From CAWGXG01 sp963826505 (lineage in GTDB: Bacteria; Chloroflexota; Anaerolineae; Aggregatilineales; Aggregatilineaceae), in NCBI GenBank assembly GCA_963826505.1, contig CAWGXG010000005.1:186001-250000 (forward strand): a stretch of 64,000 bases of DNA, in the 5' to 3' direction. Of this stretch, positions 52,869 through 62,540 are shown in pieces. Made by a program: the position numbers and the translations under genes. The notes below the pieces were generated by a model that was given only the letters and a program-made list of their open reading frames with translations, was not told where the DNA came from and searched no databases. Every line of letters begins with the position of its first letter. Position 1 is the stretch's first letter.

Positions 52869-53942
52869 ATGTCTAAAGTGAAACTTGCCATTATTGGATT
52901 GGGATGGTGGGGAACACAGTTCCACATCCCAAATTTGATAAGGAACGAACGTGCCGAGATCGTTCTTATCGATAAGAATCCCAACGCTCTGAAAGCCGCC
53001 AGCGAGGGATTCAACGTTCCGGACGCTTACACGAATTTGACCGACGCGCTGAATGACCACAGTGACATCAGAGGGGCGGTGGTCGCTGTTCCCCACCACG
53101 CGCATTATACGGTTGCGAAAGAAGTGCTGGATCACGACTTGCACTTGATGCTGGAAAAGCCGATGACGTTGCACGCCAAAGAGGCCAAGGCACTCACCGA
53201 CTTGGCAGCAGAAAAGAATCTTGAGATTCAGATCGGCTATATTTTCCCGTATATCGACACGATGGTTGAAGCCAAACACTATATGGACGACGGCGCCATT
53301 GGTGAAGTCGAATACGTCACCTGTTCCATGTCAAGTATGACGGTTGAGTTTTTGCGCGGCAATCCACAGGCTTACAATAGCGTCTTCAAATACCCGGTCA
53401 CGGGGCCGACAGCCAAAACCTACGCTGACCCGGCCGTGTCAGGTGGTGGTCAAGCCCACTTGCAGGCCACGCACTCGGTTGAGATGATGTTTCATCTTGC
53501 CCCCTCACTGCGCGCTGAAAAAGTAACCGCGTTCATGAATAATCTCGATACGAAAGTCGATGTCGCTGACGCCTTTGCCGTCAAAATGACTAATGGCGCG
53601 GTGGCAACCGTGGGTAGTACTGGCAATTTGGGCAAAGGCGATGGTGGTCTCGTCGAAGTCCATCTGCACGGCAGCAAGGGGCGCATCTACGTAGAAGCGG
53701 CCAGTGGAGAATTCTACATGCGTCTGCACGACGGCACAGAGATCCGCCGTATCCCGGACAATCCACCTGGGTACCCGGCAGAAATGTCTGCCAACCAATT
53801 CGTGGACATGCTTTTGGATGGTGCCCCTAACCTACATCCCGGCTACCCCAATGGCGTCTACACCGTTGAATTGCTTGATGCGGCTTATCGCTCGGCAGCT
53901 CAAGACGGCATGCCAGTCAGCATCGCGTCGCTTTACGAATGA
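52869..53942 (+). CDS. Gfo/Idh/MocA family NAD(P)-dependent oxidoreductase
   Basis: 357 residues. A Rossmann motif (VKLAIIGLGWWGTQFHIPNL) begins the chain, LMLEKPMTLHAKEAKAL holds the conserved EKP lysine, and the substrate domain includes GGGQAHLQATHSVEMMFHLA with a likely catalytic His. Such enzymes oxidise sugars, cyclitols or their acids. GGAAGG precedes the ATG. It diverges from the enolase-superfamily operon across a 162-bp regulatory region with a LacI-type operator, and belongs to the same catabolic cluster. Confidence 0.9.
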   Translation: MSKVKLAIIGLGWWGTQFHIPNLIRNERAEIVLIDKNPNALKAASEGFNVPDAYTNLTDALNDHSDIRGAVVAVPHHAHYTVAKEVLDHDLHLMLEKPMTLHAKEAKALTDLAAEKNLEIQIGYIFPYIDTMVEAKHYMDDGAIGEVEYVTCSMSSMTVEFLRGNPQAYNSVFKYPVTGPTAKTYADPAVSGGGQAHLQATHSVEMMFHLAPSLRAEKVTAFMNNLDTKVDVADAFAVKMTNGAVATVGSTGNLGKGDGGLVEVHLHGSKGRIYVEAASGEFYMRLHDGTEIRRIPDNPPGYPAEMSANQFVDMLLDGAPNLHPGYPNGVYTVELLDAAYRSAAQDGMPVSIASLYE

Positions 53943-54343
53943 TCGCATTACCATATTGACCAGGAAGCGTGACGCGACGATCCGCGTTTTTCTGGCGTGA
54001 CTTCGCAGGCATTCGTTTCGAACATAATTACGCCGTCGGCAAGTTTGGTTCGGTTTCGAATGAATGTGTGAGGCAGAGTTGCCGCCCATACACTCGCAAC
54101 TGAACCGGAGCCTGTGTTCATAGCGCGCGGCAGGTAGTGCTGATTAGGATGGTATCCATCGCGTCTTGGCTCGACACTTATGACCATTTGAGTAGGGTCA
54201 AAAAGCCCTGGATGCGCGCAGTATCCCTGGCCAAAGATTATTTGACTCTACGCAGGCAGCACGGCTTGCCCGATCCGAAGCCGCTTTCCATCCCCGTTCC
54301 GCGCCTCATTTTTCAATTTCGAATCTCGTCCATTTGCGTTTTC
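53943..54343. other. 400-bp gap before the sugar importer promoter
   Basis: No convincing gene. ORFs in this stretch (minus 53948–54187, plus 54137–54415) lack ribosome-binding sites and recognisable motifs. Confidence 0.4.
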
Positions 54344-54372
54344 TTGACTTTTCTTGTTGAATACACTATTGT
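54344..54372 (+). promoter_or_regulatory. Promoter of the ribose-type ABC importer operon
   Basis: TTGACT at 54344–54349 and TATTGT at 54367–54372 are 17 bases apart. The operator repeats overlap the -10 and the expected start site. Leader of about 150 bases to the first ATG. Confidence 0.6.
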
Positions 54373-54410
54373 TTCAATACATAACAACAAGTTTCAACAC
54401 GTTTCAACAA
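54371..54410. promoter_or_regulatory. Three phased GTTTCAAYA repeats (probable DeoR-type operator)
   Basis: GTTTCAATAC at 54371, GTTTCAACAC at 54391 and GTTTCAACAA at 54401 have spacings of exactly 20 and 10 bases, so all lie on one face of the helix. They overlap the promoter, as expected for repression. DeoR-family proteins commonly bind such direct repeats, and the DeoR–binding-protein fusion is encoded downstream at 59409. Confidence 0.6.
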
Positions 54411-54531
54411 GTTAGCGCCGTGTGCGCACCTACTGGGAGTCCGTCTTGTCCCGCGTCCGCAGCGACTCAAATCGCCCCACCCTAATAATTCATCTTTTAT
54501 GGTCTGTTTCGATCCCAAGGAGATAGATGAA

Positions 54532-55557
54532 ATGAAATTCAGAAACATGTTGGTCCTTACGCTTGTTGTCGCTATGGTTGGCGCGGTCGGCTTTGCCTAC
54601 TCTCCAGCCGCGCCGCAAGCCTCCGCACAGGGTGACTGCCCGACAGCGAAGGATTCTTATGTGATTGGTTTTGCCAACCTGACCGAAGATATTGTTTTCA
54701 CGCAGTTGGTGCGTGAAGGCATCGTCGGGGCAGCAGAAGAGGCGGGTAACATCGAGTTGGTGTTGGCCGACAACAAGCTGGATGGCGCCACCGCACTGTC
54801 GAACGCCGAAAACTTTATCACCCAGGGAGTAGATGGCGTCATCGAGTTCCAGACTGATGAAGCGTTTGGCAACGTGATTATGAGCCGCTTCCGGCGTGAA
54901 GGCATTCCAGTCATCGCCATCGACATCCCGATGCCGGGTGCCACGTTCTTCGGTGCCGATAACTATTATGCCGGCCAGTTGGCAGGAGAAGCTGCAGCCG
55001 CCTATGCGCAAGAGAACTGGGGCGGCGAAGCCGATTACTTGCTGATTCTCGAATTGCCACAGTCAGGTCCAGTTCCTGCTGCTCGTATGCAGGGTATGGA
55101 AGACGGCGTTCAGACCAACCTGAACACACCCATTCCGGAAGAGAATATTTTCCGTCTTGATAGCAAAAACACGCAGGAAACGTCCTTCGAGGTAACCACC
55201 GACACATTGGCGAATATCCCCGAAGGCTCGAAAGTCATTGGCGTAACCATCAATGATGGGACGGCGCTGGGTGTGATCGCCGCGTTTGAGACGGCTGGCC
55301 GCGAACAAGACGTCATCGTGGTAGGCCAGGGTGCGGACCCCTCCGGGCAGGAAGAAATGATCAAAGAAGGCAGTCGTTACCTGGGCGCGACAGCTTATTT
55401 CCCAGAACTGTACGGCTACAAAATCATTCCGGCCCTCATCGACTTGCTTGAATGTCGTCCGGTTCCGCCTTCGGTTTATGTCGATCACGTGTTTGTCTCA
55501 GCGGAGAACATCTGCGATCTGTACGCCGAAAGCTGGCCAGATTACTGCGCGCAATAA
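54532..55557 (+). CDS. Sugar ABC transporter substrate-binding protein (ribose/RbsB type)
   Basis: 341 residues from ATG at 54532 (AAGGAG upstream). A signal peptide (LVLTLVVAMVGAVGFAYSPA) precedes a type I binding protein: VIGFANLTEDIVFTQLVREG, IDIPMPGATFFGADNYYAG, and VGQGADPSGQEEMIKEG. It binds a sugar outside the membrane and delivers it to the two permeases downstream. Its mature part is clearly homologous to the C-terminal half of the DeoR fusion at 59409, so both probably bind the same ligand. A strong hairpin follows the gene. Confidence 0.92.
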   Translation: MKFRNMLVLTLVVAMVGAVGFAYSPAAPQASAQGDCPTAKDSYVIGFANLTEDIVFTQLVREGIVGAAEEAGNIELVLADNKLDGATALSNAENFITQGVDGVIEFQTDEAFGNVIMSRFRREGIPVIAIDIPMPGATFFGADNYYAGQLAGEAAAAYAQENWGGEADYLLILELPQSGPVPAARMQGMEDGVQTNLNTPIPEENIFRLDSKNTQETSFEVTTDTLANIPEGSKVIGVTINDGTALGVIAAFETAGREQDVIVVGQGADPSGQEEMIKEGSRYLGATAYFPELYGYKIIPALIDLLECRPVPPSVYVDHVFVSAENICDLYAESWPDYCAQ

Positions 55558-55581
55558 ACCACACGCACAAGCCATGACTAT

Positions 55582-55622
55582 CCGAAGAGGTTTCGCAGCT
55601 TGGGAACCTCTTCGGTATTTTT
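55582..55622 (+). terminator. Attenuating terminator between binding protein and permease genes
   Basis: CCGAAGAGGTT pairs perfectly with AACCTCTTCGG, followed by TATTTTTCATT. It should reduce transcription of the permease genes relative to the binding protein. Confidence 0.75.
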
Positions 55623-55651
55623 CATTCAATTTCTTATACATAATGCTTTGA

Positions 55652-56683
55652 ATGTGGGAGACTTTGATAAATCAGCCTGGTGCAGTACCTTCCACGTCTA
55701 CCGCTGGGCGGACAATAATCCCAAGTTGGTTGAACGATGACAGCCTGACTACCGTATCCCTCATCATCAGTTTCGTTCTGTTATGCCTGGTATTTGCGTG
55801 GCAAACAGACACTTTTCTGACACTGAACAACTTCGAAAACATCTTCAAACAACTAGCGGTCGTGGGTATCGCGTCGATTGGTATGACGTTGGTGCTCGTA
55901 GCCGGTGGTGTTGACCTTTCGGTGGGATCGGTGGCGGCGCTGTCCGGGGTTGTGACCAGCATCTTATGGTTGGAAAGTGGCGTGCCCATCGGTCTGGCGA
56001 CCGTACTAGGGTTAGTCAGTGGCGCGTTGGTTGGGTTCTTGAATGGATTTGCGGTGACATTCTTGAAGATCAACGCCTTGATCACGACGCTGGCGAGTTT
56101 ATCGATCGTCCGAGGGCTGTCGTTTGTGCTCAGCGATGGTCAAACCAACCAGCTCAACAATGACAATTTCAAGTTCATTGGACGCGGTGAGATAGCAGGC
56201 ATAGCGTTTTCGCTGCTCTTGATGTTGGCCTTATATGCAATATTCTATATCGTCATGCGCCACACCCCATTTGGACGCAATTTGTACGCCATCGGGGGTA
56301 GTCCCGATGCCAGCCGCTTGGCCGGAATACCCGTCACCCGCCATTTGCTCATCGCTTTCACGTTGAGTGGTTTTCTAGCGGCGCTGTCCGGGATTATCCA
56401 GGCCGCACAACTCGGCTCGAGCGCTCCCCGTGCGGCCACTGGACTGGAGTTTACTGTCGTCACCGCCGTGATTCTGGGGGGCACGAGTTTGGCGGGTGGC
56501 AAAGGGAATTTGATCGGAACATTCGTCGGTATCGTGATTTTGCGCACGCTGTCTAACGGCCTGACGGTCACCGAAGTGTCCTCAAGCTATCAAGATGTGG
56601 CATTTGGCGCAGCGTTAATCATTGCGGTGGGTCTGGATCAAATTCGCTTGAAGATTAGTGCACGCCAGAAGGTTGCATCATGA
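55652..56683 (+). CDS. Sugar ABC permease 1 (RbsC type)
   Basis: 343 residues, 8–10 membrane helices. LVLVAGGVDLSVGSVAALSG, INALITTLASLSIVRGLSFV and FTVVTAVILGGTSLAGGKGN are the RbsC signatures (the last is the ATPase-coupling loop). The next gene overlaps by 4 bp. A second, different permease lies after the ATPase, so the channel is probably a heterodimer. Confidence 0.92.
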   Translation: MWETLINQPGAVPSTSTAGRTIIPSWLNDDSLTTVSLIISFVLLCLVFAWQTDTFLTLNNFENIFKQLAVVGIASIGMTLVLVAGGVDLSVGSVAALSGVVTSILWLESGVPIGLATVLGLVSGALVGFLNGFAVTFLKINALITTLASLSIVRGLSFVLSDGQTNQLNNDNFKFIGRGEIAGIAFSLLLMLALYAIFYIVMRHTPFGRNLYAIGGSPDASRLAGIPVTRHLLIAFTLSGFLAALSGIIQAAQLGSSAPRAATGLEFTVVTAVILGGTSLAGGKGNLIGTFVGIVILRTLSNGLTVTEVSSSYQDVAFGAALIIAVGLDQIRLKISARQKVAS

Positions 56684-58224
56684 CTGAATCAAGAACTGAA
56701 AATACGGCGCAGCCTGTACTGCAAATGCGCAACATTTCGAAGAGTTTTTACGGTGTCACCGTGCTTGATAACGTGTCAATCGATTTGTATAGCGGTGAAG
56801 TATTGGCACTGCTGGGCGAAAATGGCGCGGGTAAATCGACCCTGATCAAAATTCTGAACGGTGATTACCAGAAGGATAACGGCACAATTTTGCTGGACGG
56901 CGAGGCAATTCAACTGGATCAACCACGCGATGCAGAAGAACACGGCATCAGCATGATTTACCAGGAATTGCATTACGCACCTGAACTCTCAGTAGCGGAA
57001 AACATGTTAATCGGCCACATGCCGCGTCGGACTGGTCCATTTGGAAGGTTATTTGTCGATTGGCATAAGGCCCGCGAAAGCGCTCGCACAGCGCTGCGCC
57101 AGTTGGATGTGGACATTGATCCTGATGCACGGATGCGCGATCTGGCGGTCGTTGAGCGTGAAATCGTGGAGATCGTCAAAGCAACATCGCGCAAGGCGCG
57201 GATTATCGTGATGGACGAACCAACTGCCGCACTCACTCCCCGCGAAGTCCAGCAGCTATTTGCCATTATCAGCACCCTGCGCAAACAGGGGGTTGGCATC
57301 ATTTACATATCGCATCGCCTAGACGAAATCTTTGATGTGGCACAGCGTGTCACCGTCCTGCGCGACGGTCTGCACGTTGGCACCAAACCCATCGAAGACG
57401 TGACCCATGCCGATTTGGTCAAAATGATGGTCGGACATGCCATCGAGGATCGCGCCGAAGTGCGTCGCCAAGCGGGCGCTGTGCAAACGGGCGAGGTAGC
57501 GCTGCGCATTAAAGGGCTAAGCAAAGCTGGAGCCTTCGACGATATTAGTTTGGAGGTACGCCAGGGGGAAATTGTCGGGTTGTTCGGCCTGTTGGGTGCC
57601 GGCCACGCTACACTGACACGCTGCATCTTCGGCGCGGAAAAGGCAGACGTTGGAGAAATCGAAGTCTTAGGCCACCCAGCCCGTGTGTCATCTCCTCAAC
57701 ATGGCAAACGTGTGGGAATCGGATTCGTACCCATTGATCGCAAAGTCAATGGCTTGGTTCTGGGCATGAGCGTGATGAAGAACGTCACATTGGCCAACTG
57801 GTCCAGGCTCAATTGGCTGGGTTTGTTCCGTATGGGAAAAGAGCGTCGTCACGCGCAACGCTGGGTTGACGACCTCGGTATCCGTATGGCAGGTGGAGTT
57901 GACATTGAAACGCGGTTTCTCAGCGGTGGCAACCAGCAGAAAGTCGTACTGGCGCGGTGGTTGGAGGCCGATGTCAAGGTGTTGTTGCTAAATGAACCGA
58001 CTTGGGGCGTCGATGTCGGCGCGCGGTCAGACATTTACGACCAACTGGAGTCGCTTGCTGCGAAAGGTCTGGCGATCCTGATGGTGTCATCAGACATTCA
58101 GGAGATACTGGCAGCCAGTCATCGTGTTCTGACCATGTATAAGGGGCAGATCACCGGTGAGTTCAAACAAAGCGAGGCGACCAAAGAAAACCTGTTGCAG
58201 GCGGCGGCTGGAGGTGTGGCATGA
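56680..58224 (+). CDS. Sugar ABC ATP-binding protein, two-domain (RbsA/MglA type)
   Basis: 514 residues with two ATPase halves. The first has Walker A GENGAGKSTLIKILNGDYQK and Walker B IIVMDEPTAALTPREVQQLF. The second has a degenerate Walker A (LFGLLGAGHATLTRCIFG, lacking the GKS lysine) and FLSGGNQQKVVLARWLEADV with Walker B VLLLNEPTWGVDVGAR (Asp to Asn). The degenerate second site is usual in RbsA-type proteins, though the N in place of D is stronger decay. The start overlaps the permease stop (ATGA) and the end overlaps the next permease. Confidence 0.93.
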   Translation: MTESRTENTAQPVLQMRNISKSFYGVTVLDNVSIDLYSGEVLALLGENGAGKSTLIKILNGDYQKDNGTILLDGEAIQLDQPRDAEEHGISMIYQELHYAPELSVAENMLIGHMPRRTGPFGRLFVDWHKARESARTALRQLDVDIDPDARMRDLAVVEREIVEIVKATSRKARIIVMDEPTAALTPREVQQLFAIISTLRKQGVGIIYISHRLDEIFDVAQRVTVLRDGLHVGTKPIEDVTHADLVKMMVGHAIEDRAEVRRQAGAVQTGEVALRIKGLSKAGAFDDISLEVRQGEIVGLFGLLGAGHATLTRCIFGAEKADVGEIEVLGHPARVSSPQHGKRVGIGFVPIDRKVNGLVLGMSVMKNVTLANWSRLNWLGLFRMGKERRHAQRWVDDLGIRMAGGVDIETRFLSGGNQQKVVLARWLEADVKVLLLNEPTWGVDVGARSDIYDQLESLAAKGLAILMVSSDIQEILAASHRVLTMYKGQITGEFKQSEATKENLLQAAAGGVA

Positions 58225-59300
58225 GTACGCAGACCAAGGCTGTTTCATCACCATCTTCCCAGCGAATCCCAGACCTGTGGGGCAAAATCACGCGACAACC
58301 CTTCGTGCAACAATACTTAGGGCTGCTGATCATGTTAGTCGCAATAACGTATTATATGGCCCAGCAGTCTGACGTGTTCTGGACGGATCGCAATATCACT
58401 AATCTGCTAATGAATAGCGCAACGGTCGGCATTATCGGCGTTTTTTCCACCTTGTTGATGATCAGCGGTGGGTTGGATTTATCGGTGGCCTCAACCGCTG
58501 CCCTAACCGGTGTTGTTATTGGCAATTACCAGGAATCACTAGGTCTTTGGAATGCGGTTTACCTGGCATTGGCGGTTAGTGTAGGTGTTGGCTTTGTGAA
58601 TGGCTTCCTCGTGAACTATGTAGGGATCAACTCACTGATCACCACACTAGGCATGATGTCGGTGGCGCGCGGCATCGCCTATGTGATTTCAGATGCTTTG
58701 ACCATTCCCGTGTTCGATCTCACGGGCGAACATATGGCCACTTACGATCGCTTTGCCAGTCTCAGCGAGAACACGGTCAATTTAGGGGTATACGACGCGG
58801 TACCACTGCCAGTCGTAGTCATGCTCGGATTATTTGTGGTGGGGATTTTTGTGCTGCGCTTCACTGCTTACGGACGGGCCATGTACGCCATTGGCGGCAA
58901 TGAAGAAGCAAGCCGATTGGCAGGTCTGGCTGTCAAGCGGTATCGCATGATCGCATTCACACTGTCTGGCTTCGGCGCTGGGATCGCGGGCGTTTTGTTG
59001 ACGTCGCGCCTCTATGCGGCTGATCCCAAAGCCGCCCCCGGTATCGAGCTGACGGTTATTACCGCTATCTTGTTGGGCGGCGTCAGTCTTGCGGGCGGTA
59101 AAGGCAGCTTGATCGGTACCCTGTTGGGGGTTTTGATCTTGGGAACCCTGCTGAATGGGATGAAACTTCAAAGCATATCCACCGATTATCAGAATATTGC
59201 ACAAGGTAGCGTGCTGTTATTAGCCGTCTTTGTTGATCAGGTCCGGTTGGGAACGGTCAATTTAGGGTTTGGCAAGCTGCGTGAGTTTATCAAGCGTTGA
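58221..59300 (+). CDS. Sugar ABC permease 2 (RbsC type)
   Basis: 359 residues, 8–10 membrane helices: LLMISGGLDLSVASTAALTG, INSLITTLGMMSVARGIAYV and LTVITAILLGGVSLAGGKGS. It resembles permease 1 and probably forms a heterodimer with it. ATGA overlap with the ATPase gene. It ends 108 bp before the DeoR fusion gene. Confidence 0.92.
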   Translation: MSTQTKAVSSPSSQRIPDLWGKITRQPFVQQYLGLLIMLVAITYYMAQQSDVFWTDRNITNLLMNSATVGIIGVFSTLLMISGGLDLSVASTAALTGVVIGNYQESLGLWNAVYLALAVSVGVGFVNGFLVNYVGINSLITTLGMMSVARGIAYVISDALTIPVFDLTGEHMATYDRFASLSENTVNLGVYDAVPLPVVVMLGLFVVGIFVLRFTAYGRAMYAIGGNEEASRLAGLAVKRYRMIAFTLSGFGAGIAGVLLTSRLYAADPKAAPGIELTVITAILLGGVSLAGGKGSLIGTLLGVLILGTLLNGMKLQSISTDYQNIAQGSVLLLAVFVDQVRLGTVNLGFGKLREFIKR

Positions 59301-59408
59301 GCAAGCTATTTTCCGGGTTAGAGGTTATCGGCTTGACCATGCGGCGGACTCAAGACATTCTATGCGATTTGGGGAACCCATGAACGCAACCGTGTTACAG
59401 GCGGAAAT

Positions 59409-61091
59409 ATGACAATCTACGAGCGGCGCCAAACAATACTGAAAATACTGAATGACGAAAAAAGCGTCAAAGTCACCGACATTGCGGAACAGCTTGATGT
59501 GTCTGAAGGCACGATTCGGAACGACCTGGAAGCATTGGACAAAATGCGTCAATTGCAGCGCGTGCGGGGCGGAGCCGTTGCGCTGGAAACTGCGATTGGG
59601 CGGCAGGCCGCCGTGCTCGAACGCGCGCGCGTTAATCACGACGAAAAACAATGGATTGCCCAGTGGGCAGCCGGAATGATCGAGAGCGGCGACGTAGTTC
59701 TGTTCGATGCCAGCACTACGACATTGCACATCGCTACATATCTTGACGATCGCCACAATTTGACCGCGATCACTAATGGTGTGGAGATTGCCCGCTTGCT
59801 AGCCAGCGATCCGACGAATACTGTGATTCTGCTTGGCGGCATTCTCCGCAGTGATGGAAACGCGATCATAGGGGAATTGAGTGAAAGCATTCTGAGCAAA
59901 TTTCAGGCCCAACGTGCATTTGTTTCCTGCACTGGCCTCTCCGTCGATGGCGGTTTGTTGGAAAGGGACTTGCAGGAAGCCGAGATTAAAACACTGATGT
60001 TACGATCGGCACAGCAGACGATAGCCCTGGTCGATTCTTCAAAGGCGCACACACGAGGCCTGACTCCTTTCGCAACACTCGATCAGATTGACTATTTTGT
60101 GACCGATGTCAAGATGCCGGATAGCATCATTGAGCGTATTCGCCACATGGGAACCAACGTCATTGCTTGTGATGCACAGACGGTGTCGACATATGGCCCC
60201 ATCAATGAGGGTTGCTGCCGCATCGGTTTCGCTAACTTGAGTGAAAGTATCCCGTTTGCGCGTGACGTGCGACGCAGCCTGGAACAAGCGGCCGCGGAAA
60301 CCAACCAGGTAGATCTGATCGTTGCTGATAATCAACTCAATCCGCAAACCGCGCTTGACGTGCTGGAAGATCTGATCGCCTTGGAGCCGGACCTGATCAT
60401 TGAGTATCAAATCGATGAAAAAACGGGCAATCTCATCGCTCACCGTCTAGGCGAAATGGGTATCCCACTGATCGCAGTTGACATACCGATGGTTGGTGCA
60501 ACGTTCGTCGGAGTAGAGAATTACGATGCGGGGTTCGCAGCGGGTCGTGCCTTGGGGCAAGCGGTATTGGATGAATGGAACGGCGGTTTTGATCACCTTG
60601 TGGTTCTTGAACATGTCCGTGCGGGGCATTTGCCTGCTTTACGTATACAGGGGCAGCTCGACGGCTTTGCAAAGCAGGTTGGGTCGGTAGACGATTCACA
60701 GATCATTCGCCTGGATTGTGGCAATACAGTCGCGATCAGCCGTGAGGAGATGCTCAAGTTATTGGATAACATGCCTCCTGATGTCCGCTTACCAATCATT
60801 TGCTTCAACGACGACGCCGCCTTGGGCGCGCTAGAAGCGGCGCAAATGAAGGACCGCGAACGGGATGTCTTAATCGTCGGGCAAGGCGCTGACCGAAGGT
60901 TGCGGGATGAACTTCGCAAACGAACTTCGCGCGTTGTTGGCTCTACTGCCTTTCATCCGGAACGGTACGGACAAACATTGATCAACCTTAGCCTGAAAAT
61001 TATGTCCGGTGAGAACACGCCACCAGCCGTCTATGTCCCGCATACCTTCATCGACCGGCATAATGTCGATCTTCAGTATCCACCAGCCTGA
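59409..61091 (+). CDS. DeoR-type repressor fused to a sugar-binding-protein domain
   Basis: 560 residues. Residues 6–58 are a DeoR winged helix (RRQTILKILNDEKSVKVTDI, SEGTIRNDLEALDKM). Residues 75–235 are a DeoR C-terminal sensor domain (VLFDASTTTLHIATYL). From about 270 to the end it is a type I periplasmic-binding-protein fold: RIGFANLSESIPFARDVRRS, VDIPMVGATFVGVENYDAG and VLIVGQGADRRLRDELRKRT. These align with the binding protein at 54532. There is no signal peptide, so the whole chain is cytoplasmic. It would sense both a sugar phosphate and the free sugar and repress the importer through the phased repeats at 54371. GGCGGAAAT precedes the ATG. Confidence 0.88.
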   Translation: MTIYERRQTILKILNDEKSVKVTDIAEQLDVSEGTIRNDLEALDKMRQLQRVRGGAVALETAIGRQAAVLERARVNHDEKQWIAQWAAGMIESGDVVLFDASTTTLHIATYLDDRHNLTAITNGVEIARLLASDPTNTVILLGGILRSDGNAIIGELSESILSKFQAQRAFVSCTGLSVDGGLLERDLQEAEIKTLMLRSAQQTIALVDSSKAHTRGLTPFATLDQIDYFVTDVKMPDSIIERIRHMGTNVIACDAQTVSTYGPINEGCCRIGFANLSESIPFARDVRRSLEQAAAETNQVDLIVADNQLNPQTALDVLEDLIALEPDLIIEYQIDEKTGNLIAHRLGEMGIPLIAVDIPMVGATFVGVENYDAGFAAGRALGQAVLDEWNGGFDHLVVLEHVRAGHLPALRIQGQLDGFAKQVGSVDDSQIIRLDCGNTVAISREEMLKLLDNMPPDVRLPIICFNDDAALGALEAAQMKDRERDVLIVGQGADRRLRDELRKRTSRVVGSTAFHPERYGQTLINLSLKIMSGENTPPAVYVPHTFIDRHNVDLQYPPA

Positions 61092-61209
61092 CGCTAACCA
61101 ACCTGCGTCACTCGGAATTAGCGCGAGCCAAGGCAAGAATGGAAAGAAACCATCAATAAAGAACAGGTTGAGTACGTCCAAAATTGCATCTTGCTTAAGG
61201 AGTAGAGTT

Positions 61210-62496
61210 ATGAACACACGCGAACGTTTCTTGGAAGTGATGAAGTTCAATACGGATGTGAGGTCGCTCAAGTGGGAGTTTGGGTTCTGGGGCGCGAATA
61301 TCAATCAATGGTATGAAGAAGGTCTCCCGAAAAAACACGGAACGAATATTCCAACCCGCATTACCACTACGAATGCATCCGTGTATACGACGGCGTGGAC
61401 GCACGAATGGCGCAAAAACCGCACGTACCTGGAAAAATTCTATGACGAACGCGAGCGGGAAGTTCCCCTACCGAATGGTATTGCAATTTGGGGAGGGGCG
61501 CTCTATTGGCCCAGCCAGGGTTTTCCCCTTGCACTGGATGTGATGGATTATTTTGGGTTCGATAAATCCATGTCGCAAGTGCCTGTTGAACAGCTCTTCT
61601 ACCCTCTTTTCGAACCACAGGTGCTCGGCGAAGACGAAGAATATGTCGATTACATTGATATTGATGGCGTAACCCGAAGGTTCCAGAAAGTGGAATCGGT
61701 GATTCCGACCGGCATGGGCTGGCCGATCAGAGATCGGGAGACGTGGGAACAGATCAAAGAAGAACGGCTGCGCCTGGACATGATTCGCGATCGCTTTCCC
61801 GCCAATTGGTCAGAATGGGTTGAAGAATACAAAACTCGGGATTATCCGCTGGCTGTTGGCGGCTACCCGCTGGGGTTCTTCGGCACACTCGTCCATCTTA
61901 TGGGCTATGAAAATCTCTTCTTCGCATATTATGACACGCCGGACCTGGTGAAAGACATCTTGCAGCATTTCACTAACTTGTGGATAGCTATCTGGGAAGA
62001 AATCCTGGCTTCTGTGGAAATCGATTGCGCACATATCTGGGAAGACATTTCCGCTACCAAGGGATCCATGGTCTCCAACGCGACGTTCAAAGAGTTCATG
62101 ACCCCTTACTATAAGCAGATCACTGCTTTCCTGAAAAGCAAAGGGGTCGAAAATATCCTGGTTGACACTGATGGCAATTGTGCTAATCTGATCCCCCTAT
62201 TCCTGGAAGCGGGCGTGACTGGACTCTATCCGATGGAAGTCAGCGCTGGGATGAATGTTGTTCAGGCTCGCAAAGATTTCCCCGATCTCCAAATCATGGG
62301 CGGTGTGCCAAAATACGATATGGCTTTGGGACCACAAGCCGTTGATAAGTTCTTGGAACCCGTCGCCGGTCTGTTGGAGCAAGGGGGATACATTCCCTTT
62401 GGCGACCATTGCATTTCGCCCGGCGTGAGTTGGGAACAGTTCAAGTATTACCGTGAACGCCTCAACGAATTAATCGACAGCAAAGGGAAGTACTAG
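61210..62496 (+). CDS. Uroporphyrinogen-decarboxylase (URO-D) family protein 1
   Basis: 428 residues from ATG at 61210 (AAGGAG upstream; a 67-codon longer frame is not credible). TIM-barrel of the URO-D/MtaA superfamily: RERFLEVMKFNTDVRSLKWE at the N-terminus, HIWEDISATKGSMVSNATFK, and late GDHCISPGVSWEQFKYYRE. Members outside haem synthesis act on corrinoid- or methyl-carrying substrates, or on unknown ones. Here it lies inside a sugar cluster together with a second URO-D protein and a mutarotase, so a role in sugar catabolism is inferred. Confidence 0.8.
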   Translation: MNTRERFLEVMKFNTDVRSLKWEFGFWGANINQWYEEGLPKKHGTNIPTRITTTNASVYTTAWTHEWRKNRTYLEKFYDEREREVPLPNGIAIWGGALYWPSQGFPLALDVMDYFGFDKSMSQVPVEQLFYPLFEPQVLGEDEEYVDYIDIDGVTRRFQKVESVIPTGMGWPIRDRETWEQIKEERLRLDMIRDRFPANWSEWVEEYKTRDYPLAVGGYPLGFFGTLVHLMGYENLFFAYYDTPDLVKDILQHFTNLWIAIWEEILASVEIDCAHIWEDISATKGSMVSNATFKEFMTPYYKQITAFLKSKGVENILVDTDGNCANLIPLFLEAGVTGLYPMEVSAGMNVVQARKDFPDLQIMGGVPKYDMALGPQAVDKFLEPVAGLLEQGGYIPFGDHCISPGVSWEQFKYYRERLNELIDSKGKY

Positions 62497-62540
62497 ACCA
62501 CTGGTATCACACGGCAGGCAATAACAGGGGATTACACGTC

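Noticed and set aside
54371..54410. Short direct repeats considered as CRISPR
   Set aside because: Units are 10 bp at 20- and 10-bp spacing with no spacers; operator is the better explanation.
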